From positions 11,536,501-11,600,500 of the forward strand of contig NC_088309.1 of assembly GCF_910592395.1 (NCBI RefSeq): 64,000 nucleotides of DNA, given 5' to 3'. This stretch comes from Lineus longissimus (lineage: Eukaryota > Nemertea > Pilidiophora > Heteronemertea > Lineidae). The notes beneath the pieces were generated by a model. The model made no database searches and had not been told where the DNA came from. It saw only the letters and a program-made list of their open reading frames with translations. Position numbers and translations under genes: made by a program. Positions 1 through 10,403 of this stretch are shown here, in pieces; position 1 is the stretch's first letter; every line of letters starts with the position of its first letter.

Positions 1-258
1 GAAGAAGTAAATTTAACGCGTTCTTGATTTTGACATTCCCTTAATACCTCAATCTACACATTTTACATATTCCGAACTTTCCATAGAAATATTCAACCGA
101 AATATACCTCCCAAATACTCAATTGTCATATTTAACGCTATTCAGTTAGCGACGAGGTTTTAACTGATCCATATGTATTTTCAGAAACGAGAACAATGAT
201 GCCCAGTCAAGCACAAAATTATTAGTTTAACCAACTAAGTACATGCAATATGCCTAAT

Positions 259-480
259 GACTCGCACAAGCATGTGCCCCTATGCCTAGCCAGCGGCTCA
301 CATAGGCTGCCATTTTGAAAAGATGTGCCTAGTCCCAATGAGTCACACAAGCTAGAATGCCCATATGCCCAGCAAGCGGCTTGCATAGGCTGCCAAACAG
401 ATCATCATGTGCCTAGCCCTTATGACTCGCAAAAGCATATGCCCCAATGCAAGCCAGCGGCTCGCATTGGCTGCCAAACT
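259..480. repeat. Tandem repeat, about 82 bp x 2.7
   Basis: Three diverged copies begin at 259, 340 and 424 (near GACTCGCACAAG), giving periods of 81 and 84 bp. Each copy holds AGCGGCT flanked by short inverted words. In copy 1 CCTATG (279-284) can pair with CATAGG (301-306). In copy 3 CCAATG (444-449) can pair with CATTGG (465-470), so one base pair has changed on both sides. The open frames seen on the minus strand here are side effects of the repeat and are not called as genes. Confidence 0.8.
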
Positions 481-548
481 GAATAAACTCTCCACAGGTA
501 ACAAAAGGTAACAAAATGTAACAAAATGTAGGCACGCAATAACTGCAC

Positions 549-1275
549 ATGAATACCTTACCAAGGAAAGAACAACCAACAGGAAAACCGGAGAAATACG
601 ACGGAAAAAAGACCGAAAGGCAGGAGCAAAAATCAAACCGTATGGCCATGCGGCCATCCAGCGAGAGAATGAATAGTGACGTCAATCGTCACGAGAGTTA
701 TCGCTTAGGGTGTTCGCCTATTCGAATTAATCACCTGACAAAATACAGTCGTGATAGAAAATTCACTCGTCGATACCGTGTTTCGAAGGATACGTTTCGT
801 TGGCTTGTGGATCTTTTAACACCTGACTTGTTGTCTGCTACAGACAGGAATCAGGCTCTCACTCCGTTGGAGCAGTTGCCGGTTAGTAACGTTGCGATTT
901 TATGCAAGGGCGTCATTTCAACTTGACATCGGCGACATGTTTGGCGTTTCCCAAGCGACGGCATGCCGTGTCATTCATCGTGTTTCTGCTGCAATTTGCG
1001 CACAGAAGAGGCTATTCATTTATTTTCCGGAAACAGATCAAGAAAGGCAGAATGCTGCTGAAGGCTTCTATGATATTGCGCAATTCCCCGGAGTAGTAGG
1101 TGGCATAGATGGTTCTCACATTGCTTTTGTGAATCCTGGTGGAAACCGCGCTCTTCTCTTCCACGTGGAAAACGGGTGCGTCAAGTCGTCTGAACAGCCG
1201 CTCTTCGCAGTGGAATTTATTGCTTTTTCTCAGGGTTTTGTATACGAGGTAGGAGTATCAAAAACATGACTCTCA
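549..1275 (+). pseudogene. PIF/Harbinger (HARBI1-like) transposase remnant, frameshifted and truncated
   Basis: Two overlapping frames (549-926 and 892-1269) together read as a HARBI1-like transposase. Frame 1 holds the N-terminal helical part, with RYRVSKDTFRWLVDLL and LTPLEQL. Frame 2 continues with LRFYARASFQLDIGDMFGVS, RVIHRVSAAI and GGIDGSHIAF, which carries the first Asp of the DDE triad. The frame shift lies near 885-895, where LEQL should run straight into LRFYA. The protein degrades after about 1140 and is cut by a MITE at 1278; the second and third catalytic acids were not found. Harbinger transposases cut and paste DNA in the nucleus, but this copy cannot encode one. The family call rests on remembered motif order, not a search. 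Confidence 0.75.
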
Positions 1276-1277
1276 TA

Positions 1278-1764
1278 CGGAAGCCCATAAGGGACATTTT
1301 GAATAAAAATGCAATTTTTAAAACTTTTTTGTTTCTTTTTGTTAATATTTTAGGGGTTTCCACCGCGGTGGAAACTCACGTGGTCACCAGCCTCGACTTC
1401 GCTGTGTACTTCGATGCTTTAAACATCGCAGTGCCTGCCTTCAAACATGGCCAGACGATTGATATACATGTAGCATTATACATGTACATGACATTGACAT
1501 GCATGTGTACTTCGATGCTTTAAACATGCTTTTGGCGGCCGAAAAGTATTCCTTTCCATGACAGTTCATGCAATACTTACCTCATCAACTGTCTTCATTT
1601 TTTAGTGTCGTCAAAACAAGACCACGTGAATTTTCACCTCGGTGGAAAGGTTTCCACCCTGGTTTTGACCTCTAAAATATTAACAAAACTAAACAAAAAA
1701 GTTAAAAACCTCTGAAGAAAATACAAATTGCATTTTTGTTCAAAATGTCCCTAATGGGCTTCCG
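1278..1764. mobile_element. MITE with long terminal inverted repeats and TA target duplication
   Basis: The left end starts CGGAAGCCCATAAGGGACAT and the right end is its inverse, ATGTCCCTAATGGGCTTCCG. Both are flanked by TA (1276-1277 and 1765-1766). The arms match, with indels, for about 110 to 145 bp, up to GACCACGTG near the centre. The left arm includes a perfect 20-bp palindrome at 1358-1377 (GTTTCCACCG and its inverse). There is no coding capacity. TA duplication suggests mobilisation by a Tc1/mariner-type transposase, but the superfamily is not proven. Confidence 0.8.
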
Positions 1765-2094
1765 TACTTTCAGGATGCAGATTCCTTTGCTTGGCCAACC
1801 GTTAGATCTGTCAGCACCAGTTGGCATCAGATCATGGCCGATTTGGCATGTCCGGTGGAAACCAATGCTTTCAGGTCGCTGTTTGCAACTGATGCGCCTG
1901 TTGATAACGATATTTTTAACATAAACAAAACGCATTCACAGGTTCTTCTTGACTTTTGCTTTCAAAAGAACAACTTAACATGGCCTATTGTTATTGTTGG
2001 AACGCAGGTTTAGCTAGCTGTTGAAATATCAATATTATTTTAATTAGTGCAATGTAAAACTGACAGATCACGTATACATTCCCGAGTAACGCCG

Positions 2095-2290
2095 AAGCTG
2101 AGCTTTCGGAAATGTTCGTGATGTGCATTTGTATCTTTTACTGAATATACCGATTACCCCCAGTGCACAAATCAAAAGCGAGGCATTCTCTGCAGACACC
2201 GTAGGGTTGACCATCGAATGAGATCATCCGGAGATCAGTGTATAAAATATTTAGATGAAAAAGTCAGAGCTCGATTCAATTATTGGTCTT
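2095..2290 (+). repeat. Degenerate plus-strand fragment of the tandem unit (exon P region)
   Basis: This stretch resembles 58075-58250 in U4, including the words CCCCCAGTGCAC, GCAGACACCGTAGGG and AGATCAGTGTA. Several substitutions and small indels break the exon P reading frame. It lies just before the inverted partial unit, so it may be debris from the rearrangement that inverted U0. Nothing else is recognised between 1767 and 2322. Confidence 0.6.
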
Positions 2291-2322
2291 TCATTTTAAA
2301 ATGGTGGTACAAAGATAAATGT

Positions 2323-2631
2323 ACTAAACTATTTGTATCTTTAAAACTAATCAACGCCAACATATCACTCTAATTTCTTCGATTTATCATCAGGAAGGTC
2401 TCAAAATACATTCCTCAGATTCCTCAAATACATTTAATTTGAGATCTCGAATTAGAGTTTTCACTGATATTGATATCGAAATGTCAAATTTGAATAAATA
2501 AGTTACTGCTGCATCAAAATTGACAAATCAAAAACGTTAGAATGTATTTCGAGACAAATTCTATGATAAACCGAAAAAACTAGAGTGATATGTTGGCGTT
2601 GATTAGTTTTAAAGATACAAATAGTTTGGTC
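2323..2631. repeat. Inverted-repeat pair (about 68-bp arms) at the edge of the inverted unit
   Basis: Left arm 2323-2390 (ACTAAACTATTTGTATC...) is nearly the reverse complement of right arm 2563-2631, around a 172-bp A+T-rich spacer. The same sequence appears once per direct unit, for example near 35238-35320, without the second arm. So this is either a foldback element or the breakpoint of an inverted duplication. The right arm runs into minus-oriented unit sequence, which favours a breakpoint. Confidence 0.65.
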
Positions 2632-3407
2632 AATTTATCTCCTCATTCCCACGGTGGTCAGCGTACATGATTTATCCCGCGCGTTGCAATGGTCTATCAT
2701 CTTTCTCGAGCAGACGCGGCTTCTCTATACTTGAGTCAGTTGCCTTGTGGTTAGCTTGCTACCATTTAATCACACCCTTTTGGTCACCTTACCGAGTCAT
2801 ATTCATCCGGAGATTCAGTGCTAGTTTTCACTCCTACGTCATCAAGAGGAGGAGTGTACTGAAAACCACTGGCTATACCAGGATGAGTTATAATAAGTTT
2901 CGCTACTGTACTACTTACTTCCAGACAGTGTTTCGACTACTCCAGTTTTTTTTCATCCGACAGTTAATTGATGAAGAAACTCGACCGAAAATCTATTATA
3001 TTTATACCTGTATTTCAGTAACTCGTCTCTGATACCCGGCAGGATGTTATAGATTACATCATTTAATATGATACTTGCATTTGAAATGTCATTCGGTAGA
3101 ATATTGCTAGACAAATTCGCCTTTGTTTTGAAAGTGGTAGTTGATCCTCATGCATGCGTTCAGTTTGAAGTCGAGCTTTATGCATAGATCAGCGTACACC
3201 GATATGGATAGACCTGCGTACACTTTCTTTACTTCAGATAATGAAGGTGGTACCTCATAAACTAGATGCTTGATCGGCAATTAGCGATACAGTGCAGCAT
3301 GCGCAAAAACATGTACATTGTAAATCATGGAGGCCGTAAGTCAATGAAAACACTTCATATTTTGAACATTTGTGAGATGTTTACAAATCAACGAATTTTC
3401 GATGTTA

Positions 3408-3600
3408 AAGGGGGGTTATAGGCAGGAGCAGAGGGGCTAGTTTGACCATCTTCAGGTGACTAGTATACACAGTAAGGGCCCTTGGTCATGTCAGACTCGG
3501 CACTAAATATATTCCTCGTACAAGGGTGAATCAATTCGACGTACAATGAGATGTGAGATACCCCTATTGGCGACTTCATGTAACTTTATCGTGCGAATGG
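3408..3600 (+). repeat. Dispersed repeat family, copy 1 (about 190 bp)
   Basis: The copy runs from TATAGGCAGGAGCAGAGGGG through ACAGTAAGGGCCC and ATATTCCTCGTACAAG to CCCCTATTGGCGACTTC. Other copies lie at 6559-6712 and 13838-14026, with partial ones near 14380-14533 and, inverted, at 13250-13330. No coding frame is shared. Longer copies have inverted ends (see 13250 and 14533), so a MITE is more likely than a SINE. Confidence 0.7.
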
Positions 3601-4242
3601 TCTCACGGGGTGTGTTCACTGATATGCGCTCTCCAATATAGGCAGGATAATATAATCAATAGATGCAGAAAGAACGAGAAATGTACACATCCGTGAGTTA
3701 CATGTATATGAAAACAAATATTTAAATACAATTCACAAAACATATAACACGTTTATCCCCGTTGTAAGGAAATCATTATGTGCGCTTTCCAAGAGAGCAA
3801 TAATTTTTTTAATGTTTACTTACTATTCATATTTTGCATGTATTGTATTGTTTTCTTTATGCCAGATTACATCTTTTCTATGTAAATCTTTTGTTCATAT
3901 AACTCGGGGATAATGCCCGGTACATACTACAACGACTGTTGGACATATTTTTCACGATTAGACAGTGCCGCCATTATTGGGAAAACTTGGCATGTAGATG
4001 TTCAAAAGTCATAACCTTGCTACATGTACGCAGGAGATAAATCGTGTACGTTGACAACCGTGATTACCATGTTTTACATGAAAGCCTAACCCGATATAGT
4101 GCGGAGGTCAGTGATTGAATCGCGTTCATGCTTTTTCGTCCAAATGTGTACTGATCTCTGGACGCTCTCACTCGATGTGCACCCTACGGTGTCTGCAAAA
4201 AAATGCCCCGCTTTCGATTCGTGCACTGGGGTTAATGAGTAT

Positions 4243-4686
4243 GAGGCAAGACCACAATTGATTTTTTAAGCCTTTTAGCAGTTAAATTGTCAATGTTTGA
4301 CCGCGACGCATCAAATACTGCGTTCGGTTGTGAATCTGAAATTTAGATTATGTTATTCCGGACAGTCGGGCAAGTAAATGGTGAAAAATAAACTGGTGAT
4401 TGACCACGGAAATTTTTTGATAATCGACAAATTAGACAGACTTTGATATTTCCACTCTTTTCAGCCAACTGGCAGAAAAAACTCAAAACACGCCCCCTAT
4501 TACCCAATTAGCAAAATTCGAAATTAATTTTTTCATCAAATAATTTCTTTATATCTGTAGACTTGCCACAGCAAATATTTTTTCAATACCTCTCCAAATA
4601 TGTACTTGAGAGTTAAAAACATGCACTCGTCTCATTGATAGGCCTCGACCCTCCAACCTATGAATATTCATTAGTGGTCTTGTCTC
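4243..4686. mobile_element. MITE, 444 bp, inserted in the exon P copy of U0
   Basis: The ends GAGGCAAGACCAC (left) and GTGGTCTTGTCTC (right) are imperfect inverted repeats of about 22 bp. GTAT flanks both sides (4239-4242 and 4687-4690), while the uninterrupted site in other units has a single GTAT within AATGAGTATATTC. The inside has no open frame of note. The empty sites in U1 and U4 support a true insertion. Superfamily unknown. Confidence 0.75.
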
Positions 4687-4948
4687 GTATATTCAATAGA
4701 ACATCCAAATGCACATCACGAACATTCCCGAGAGCTCGGGTATGCATATTTGATCCGTCAGCTTTAACAACATATCAACATTCAGTTAGGAGCCAGCATC
4801 CTGGTTATCAAACCGAACCATAACTGTTACAGCAATTCGTGGGTTGGTTTTAAAGTAAGTTAAAATAAGCATACCTTTCTTGCACATCATGTTTGACAAA
4901 TTGCTTTTACATCTTTCATTAGAGAAAAGCAATAATGACACCAAGGCT

Positions 4949-5176
4949 TTAGATTTTCCTTTCTACGACTCCATCATCTTTTCTCTCCTCGTACCATATT
5001 GGACATACAAATATACCCCTGTGATCGAACACTAGTTGCATGCAATATATCACCAAATGATAACCGTGGCATGCAACCCCTATCATGTGAATAGGCATCG
5101 AAAAAAAAGATTGGGAAAATAAGGAAATGCCGTAACAGTGGACATGCAAGGTGGTCCTTTCTGATAAAAAGTTCAC
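4949..5176 (-). CDS. M segment of the tandem gene family, inverted copy (exon-like ORF)
   Basis: This minus-strand frame contains SMPIHMIGVACHGYHLVIYC followed by VFDHRGIFVCPIWYEERKDD. The same peptide recurs in U2 (33951-34262) and U4 (57661-57861), with mainly amino-acid substitutions and no shared frameshift. U1 has a short deletion there that ends the frame. Splice edges are unresolved: CACAGGG|GTATAT inside the segment is a possible phase-1 donor, which would suit exon P. No domain is recognised. As U0 lacks the downstream exons, this copy is probably not functional. Confidence 0.4.
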   Translation of the reverse strand: MNFLSERTTLHVHCYGISLFSQSFFSMPIHMIGVACHGYHLVIYCMQLVFDHRGIFVCPIWYEERKDDGVVERKI

Positions 5177-5591
5177 ATGAGAGCTGCACAGTTAACACAC
5201 CAACTGGTCAAACGTTACTTGGCATAAGGAATATAATTCAAAAATTTGAACAATCTCTTCGCTCTTGCCTGTCATGCCTTTTCGGCAAATCAGGTTCGCT
5301 TGTTTCTGTTCATTCTATCAAAGCGCTGTTTCATATTCCAGGGTACAGTCAGATAATTAGGTTTCTCACCTCTCCTCTACCCAAAGGCTGTGAAAGTCAT
5401 TCTGTTAGGGGTTCCGTCATTTCCTAGTACATGTATTCATTCTAAATCAAAACATGATGAAGGTTTCGTTTTCTTGCCACAAAATCGTGACTCCATCGAA
5501 CGATGACACACCACTTGAGTCAAAAGGAGAGCTGTTTGTTCGAATCAGTGCACGCTTCGCCATTGAAAACCAATGATAAGTTTTTCCTTAC

Positions 5592-5774
5592 CAAGTTCAT
5601 TACGTTGATTTGCCCCTGCCAGATTAAGTCTATATCGACCGTCATGAAATCTGTTTCGTAGGGGTCGATGTTATAAGGATTTGCGCTGATAACCCTTCGA
5701 TAAGACGGTAATGGAGATTTAGGCTTTGGTGCGAGAGGGCTTTGTTTAAAGAACAGACCAGACCGTGCATTGGA
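5592..5774 (-). CDS. Exon N of the tandem gene family, inverted copy, open (61 codons)
   Basis: On the minus strand an AG (in GTCTAG) precedes TCC, and the frame stays open to AACTTG|GTAAGG, a good donor. The peptide includes FKQSPLAPKPK, SYRRVISANPYNIDPYETDF and WQGQINVMNL. It is one codon longer than in U2 and U4 (an in-frame 3-bp insertion), which argues for past selection on the frame. No known domain is recognised. The donor consensus is kept in U0, U1, U2 and U4. Past the donor, U0, U1 and U2 have stops and only U4 stays open, supporting an exon end here. Confidence 0.5.
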
Positions 5775-5938
5775 CTAGACCTGAATTCTTTAAACTGCGA
5801 GGTATTTGAGGGCAAAATAACTTTTGAAAGGGTTTTGAAAACTGGTAACTTTTGAAAGTTTGAAAGGGTGTTTAAAAACTAGAACGAGTCATCTGAGAAG
5901 TCTTACTAGGAAATCGTGAGTGGCCTCCAAAGGCTAAT

Positions 5939-6109
5939 ATGGCACAAGCGCACAGAAAGACGAGAACATTCTGTATCTACTCACGTCTGATATTCACTCC
6001 TTCCTCCAACAGAGGAAGCCGGCTGTGCATGGTGTCTAGTATTTCTGTAACCAATTCAAATGATTCATCTAGCATTCATATTCTTTGTTACGATTATAAA
6101 ATTGGATAA
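5939..6109 (+). CDS. Small ORF opposite the tandem gene, U0 copy (56 aa)
   Basis: An ATG-started frame reads MAQAHRKTRTFCIYSRLIF, then TPSSNRGSRLCMV and SSSIHILCYDY before a stop. The same frame, ATG-started and open, exists in all four direct units on the minus strand (21271-21471, 33112-33309, 42982-43158, 56706-56903). It may be the first exon of a divergently oriented transcript or a chance frame kept by recent duplication. No domain or signal peptide is recognised. Confidence 0.35.
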   Translation: MAQAHRKTRTFCIYSRLIFTPSSNRGSRLCMVSSISVTNSNDSSSIHILCYDYKIG

Positions 6110-6558
6110 GACGAAAGTGCAATATTTGTAAAGGGTTTTCATTTCATTGTCAGTACATCAAATCGATAATCGACAATGTCACTACTAATTTGATTTGATA
6201 CATGTAGTATCACCGTACAGAAACAAGCTGTACTTGATCACACTGAGTAAATTGGTGCACAAATTGAACATGAATTTCAACACTACTATAATTGTGTACA
6301 TCGATATAGATATCCTTTGTAAACAGCAAATACATGTAGGTCAATTTTCAGCAAATAGCTAAGGAATCTAAACATTAAAAATGTCAAACATTTACAATGA
6401 GAGTCATCATTGATTTGCTTTTCTTGGACCACCATTGACCACCACCACCAGTACGCACGTCCACGCAAAATAGGCATACACTTCTCAAAGCCCTCCCTCT
6501 AATTGACTAAATGAACGGCCCATTACGGAGAAACGAAGCTGCAGATACAAAAGCAGTT

Positions 6559-6712
6559 AAAGAGGGACTATAGGCAGGAGCAGAGGGGCTAATTTGGCCA
6601 TCTTCAGGGGACTAATTTACACAGTAAGGGCCCTGGGTCATGTCAGATTCAGCACTAAATATATTCCTCGTACAAGCGTGAATCATTTAGACGTACTGTG
6701 AGATGTGAGGGT
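6559..6712 (+). repeat. Dispersed repeat family, copy 2
   Basis: It matches copy 1 from GACTATAGGCAGGAGCAGAG through CACAGTAAGGGCCCTGGG to AGATGTGAG, where it stops short of the CCCCTATTGG end seen in copy 1. It sits outside the inverted unit, next to an unassigned stretch at 6331-6558. Confidence 0.7.
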
Positions 6713-6899
6713 GCGACCCGGAATGTTCGATGAACGGTTCCCCGTTCGCTTTCAACTTGTAAACCACGTGAAGCCTTCCAATGGAACCTCATAAATCACT
6801 ACTCTCTCATGAACATTATGGAATCAGTCAGATCATCTGTAAGACTGCACTTCAGCGACGAGACTTGGGAGGTTGGACGCCCTGTTGCCAACTAAGACG

Positions 6900-7230
6900 G
6901 TTCTTGCCGCGAGATGACCATATGCAAAACATCTAGTGGGACTCAGTTTGAATTTTCAGCACGTGTCGAAAATCTCGTGCAAATACAAATTTAGCGTCCT
7001 GCTCATAGTTGTCCAAGCCCGCGAGCATAATGTGTTTGCCATGACCGCTGTGCTGTCAAAAGCTAATTGCTCGAAGAAAAACTGTCACGAAACGCTTATA
7101 AAATGGGGGGGATTGAACGGGCCGGAAAAATTTATGGTTTTATTTAAGTCCTCACTCATACCAGACAGGTACACAGGACTCGAATTAAATTATATCCTAT
7201 GAAAGTACCTCCATTTAGTATTTTATAATA
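6900..7230 (+). repeat. Plus-oriented fragment of unit intergenic sequence
   Basis: Words such as CATCTAGTGGGACT, GTGTTTGCCATG and CTCGAATTAAATT...ATCCTATG match the intergenic part of U2 and U4 (about 31410-32775 and 55780-56400). The orientation is opposite to the adjacent U0, so the region is a patchwork. The 88-codon frame here is not conserved and is not called as a gene. Confidence 0.55.
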
Positions 7231-7366
7231 ATAATAGGTATTGGATCAGGATAGTACAAGGGTGGAAGAACAATTTAGTTGGTGTGTACTACTCATCACT
7301 TCCGGTATTACATGGGTGAGTTAAGCTGTTAGAAAATGAAAGAGTGCCAATCAGGGAGATCTGATC

Positions 7367-7432
7367 TTTCCAAAGTGGGGTGACGTCATGTGCACGTGAG
7401 CTGAGCGGCAATGTCATTATTGTTTGGAACAC
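7367..7432 (+). repeat. Split direct repeat A1 (left terminus)
   Basis: Sixty-six bases from TTTCCAAAGTGGGG to TTTGGAACAC are identical to A2 at 17797-17862. Similarity stops sharply at both edges. It contains TGACGTCA, a CRE-like site that could help drive the element's own transcription; this is inference. Confidence 0.85.
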
Positions 7433-7609
7433 CGCCCGTACAGGTCACGATCGGTTCTCCGATCGTACATCAGCTTCACAGTTCCTACATGGCGTTGGGG
7501 TAGTAGGCCTATACCTTTGGGTGAGTATATACCGATTCCGTGGTTTTACCCGCATTTAGACGACGGTAATCTCAAGACATTTTGTTTTCGAGATAGACCG
7601 TAGGCTTAG

Positions 7610-7900
7610 ACCTTGCTACGTGCTCTGGGTCATTCCCCTGCTATGTGTCTGGGGAAGGAAACTAGACAGTAATCTTAGGGCAGTTCCTGCTTCTGTAGAT
7701 AGGCTGTGAGACCTTGCTATGTGCTCTAGGTCGTCCCCCTGCTATGTGTCTGGGGAAGGAAGCTAGACAGTAATCTTAGGGCAGTGTTTCTGCTTCTAAA
7801 GATAGGCTGTGAGATCCTGCTATGTGCTCTGGGTAATCTTAGGGCAGTTTTCTGCTTCTGAAGATTATAAACTGTGTGAGACCTGACTTTGTGCTCGAGC
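7610..7900 (+). repeat. Subterminal tandem repeat (about 100 bp x 3)
   Basis: GACCTTGCTACGTGCTCTGG recurs near 7610, 7710 and 7812, with a diverged start at about 7880. Each copy also carries TAATCTTAGGGCAGT and GATAGGCTGTGAG. It lies in the untranslated leader of the Ngaro-like element, about 180 bp inside the left end. Confidence 0.75.
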
Positions 7901-8651
7901 TTATCCCTTGATATATGACTGGGAATTTAGTTGGTAATCTTGCGGCAGCAGCTGACTTAGTCGTAGGAGAGACTTTTCTGTGTGGTCTATTAGGCCGTTC
8001 GTGACAGATTCATTTAAGACAACGTTTTATGTCAGTTACTACGGCGAAGGATAGACTTTGAGTGTTAGACTCGATCGGACTCTTAGAGAAGTCTATACAT
8101 CGTATGTTGAATCATGGACCTATAATAGGTCCATGGTTGAATTCACCATGGGCAGTGTGCCAGGGTTATCTCGAGCAGCATTCACGCGGTTTTTCTTCCT
8201 GTGAGGAGTACCATATAGGTCCATGGTAGTACGGGGGGACAACGCTTGGGCTTGCAAAATCCAGACGATGGCCTTGCTATGCGTTACATTGTTCCACTAG
8301 TGGAGATTGAATAAGCGCCCAATTAATCCTTCGGGTAGATCGTTATCGATTGTTCAAATGACCAGTAATGGACAGAGTACTTTTATTCAGTCGGCATGTG
8401 CCAACAATTCATCGTGTAACCATGTTGTAATCAAGCTTGCCTCAGGCATGTCAGGTGTGAAAAGCTTAATAGAATTGATCAGCCAAAATGACAAAGGCCC
8501 AGGGCCAGACAATACCCGCCAGCACTAAATGGTTCCGATGCTTGTCCGAAATTACATGAATGTATCACGTGACCCGAACACGAGGTAATTTATACAACTT
8601 GGAGGCCCTCACATTCATAGCTTATTTTCACTCTGGGGTTCATTCCGCGAG

Positions 8652-10403
8652 ATGCAGTCCTCAGGCTCGGATCGTACGGCTTCGGCCCACCCCTCTACAC
8701 CGGCGGTATGGTTGAAGGAGGGACACTCCCTACGTGGCAGAGACATGTTCCCGGTCGCCGCGCGCTTAGTTCATCCGGACGAGGTGGATCCAGAGAATTT
8801 CGCCAGTCTGTCAAGAAGATACCCTCTTACATCGTATTCTTTCGACGACCTGGGCAGTGAATTCAAAAAGCTTACTGGGTATGACATTACGGTAAGTTGT
8901 GCTTGCCGGTTTCTAGTAAGTGGAGGACAGCTCGGGCATGGGTCATCCCCCCACCTGTAGGTATTCTGCCCACGGCCTTTAAAGCGCGACTTTTACTAGA
9001 ATAAAAGTTTATGAGTAGGTCTCCAGCATAACATATAATGTGTCTCTAGGCTACCATGTAGAATATACCTCCACGGGGTATCTAGCCGGACTTCTGATTC
9101 TATGTTTCTTAAAATTTAAACGATTCAGTAAATTGATTTGCAGGCGGTCCTGGGCATGGCACAGATGGATGACAGCATTTGCAACCGAAGCCTAACAGTC
9201 CACCATGCAGTGCTACAGGCAAACTTGACAGGAGCCCCTGCGGGCCAAACCCTTCAGGCATGTCAGGCTAAGGAGAAAGGCCAGAAGAGGGTAAGCAACG
9301 TTTTCCTGCTTAGACGTTTGATTTTCGGGTTATATTTTTGCATAGTTGAGAGGGGATTCCGTATAACTGCAAATTTGCTCGTTATTCCAATGATGTCCCA
9401 ACCGAATCTTCATGCACTCTTTCCCCGGGGAGTATAAATTTGCTGTCACGTTCACTAAGGCATAATGAGGTCAGCTCCAAGCAGCGGGGAAAAAAAAAAA
9501 AAAAAAAGAAAAAAAAAAAGAAAAAAAAAGGCAGATTTATGGTAATATATGCCGTGGTAAAACACCTTTTCCTGGGGATATATTATTCTCCCAATCTATG
9601 AACGACATGTCGGGCAGGGCCCCGAGCAGGATTCCTACTTATAATGTAATGTCAATACAAAACATCATTAGTAACTGATCTTTCTCTCGTTCCTTTAGAA
9701 AGCCCCAGAAGCCGCTGCAGGGGCACCCCCCAACGTGGAGCAGGGAGCTGACAATAACAATGTCCCGGCCCCTCACGCTGATAATGAGGATCCAGCAGTA
9801 CGTCTAAAACTCCTAGAAGGGGAGGTCAAGCGCATAAGACAGACGCAAGAAGGCACATCAGTCCAAACAGCCCTCTGTCAGGTGAGAACCTTGGCTTTAC
9901 GGACAACAACCCCAAATGGCGTCCTCCTAGCCTCCCTCGAAAGCCTTTATGACACGGCTGTAGCCTCTGATCATACTGACAAGGAGCTGTACAAGATGGC
10001 TCTGAAGGTCAGTAGGGAGAACGATAAATCTGGTAACTTACATGGGCTTGTAACACGGCTTTTGGGTACTGAGGGTGCTAAGAAAGCCCAATCTGCAGTT
10101 GACGCCTGGAAGAAGTCTGTTAAAAAGGGCCAGAAAGATGCCAAGGAGAAGCCTCAAGACAAAGATATTGATAAGGATAACGATCCCAAGAATAGTAAGG
10201 ACAAGCCAAAAGAAAGCAGTGACGTTCTTATGCAACTTATACCTTTGTTGCTTCAAAATAATGGTGGTTCATCCTTTAGAGGTCGTGGCAGGGGCAGGGG
10301 CAGGGGATTCTCTAGGCTGTGTTACCTCTGTAGATCATCTGAGCATTTTCTGGCCTCTTGCCCCCTAAATCTCCAATCGAAAGTCAAATCTGAGCATAAA
10401 TAA
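8652..10403 (+). CDS. Gag-like zinc-knuckle protein of the Ngaro-like element, three exons
   Basis: The coding sequence joins 8652-8891, 9144-9290 and 9699-10403 (363 aa). Donors are ACG|GTAAGT and AGG|GTAAGC; acceptors are TTTGCAG and CCTTTAG. Both introns are phase 0 and the frame is open throughout. Exon 1 starts at the only upstream ATG in frame, MQSSGSDRTASAHP. The C-terminal part is rich in Lys and Asp, then has an RG-repeat patch (GRGRGRGRG) and a CCHC knuckle: C337-x2-C340-x4-H345-x4-C350. Gag of retroelements packages the RNA intermediate; the knuckle and RG patch fit nucleic-acid binding. The second intron holds a poly-A tract (9489-9529). Spliceosomal introns inside a gag gene are unusual. 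Confidence 0.75.
9489..9529 (+). repeat. Poly-A tract inside gag intron 2
   Basis: A run of A with three interrupting G bases lies between the gag exons. A second A-rich stretch (A with scattered C, 10440-10515) lies between the Gag stop and the RT frame. Both are simple repeats. Confidence 0.9.

Larger units (their letters stand above)
2563..6330 (-). repeat. Inverted partial copy (U0) of the tandem gene unit
   Basis: Read on the minus strand, this segment runs parallel to the 5' part of the direct units (compare 56500-58640 in U4 and 23560-24300 in U1). It includes exon N (5592-5774), the M segment (4949-5176), exon P pieces (about 4100-4240 and 4690-4850) and the conserved small antisense frame (5939-6109). 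Exons C, A and B are absent. It is interrupted by a 444-bp MITE in exon P and by a copy of a dispersed repeat at 3408-3600. It is therefore a broken, inverted paralogue fragment. Confidence 0.75.

Noticed and set aside
259-480. CRISPR-like spaced repeats
   Set aside because: Copies are degenerate, contiguous and in a eukaryotic genome.
7236-7255. Similarity of TAGGTATTGGATCAGGATAGT to sequence at 18077-18098 as a target duplication
   Set aside because: It is imperfect, lies about 110 bp outside A1 and includes part of B2, and elements of this type make no target duplication.
9138-9437. A separate 99-codon gene
   Set aside because: Its first part is gag exon 2, and the rest is intron read-through past the GTAAGC donor.
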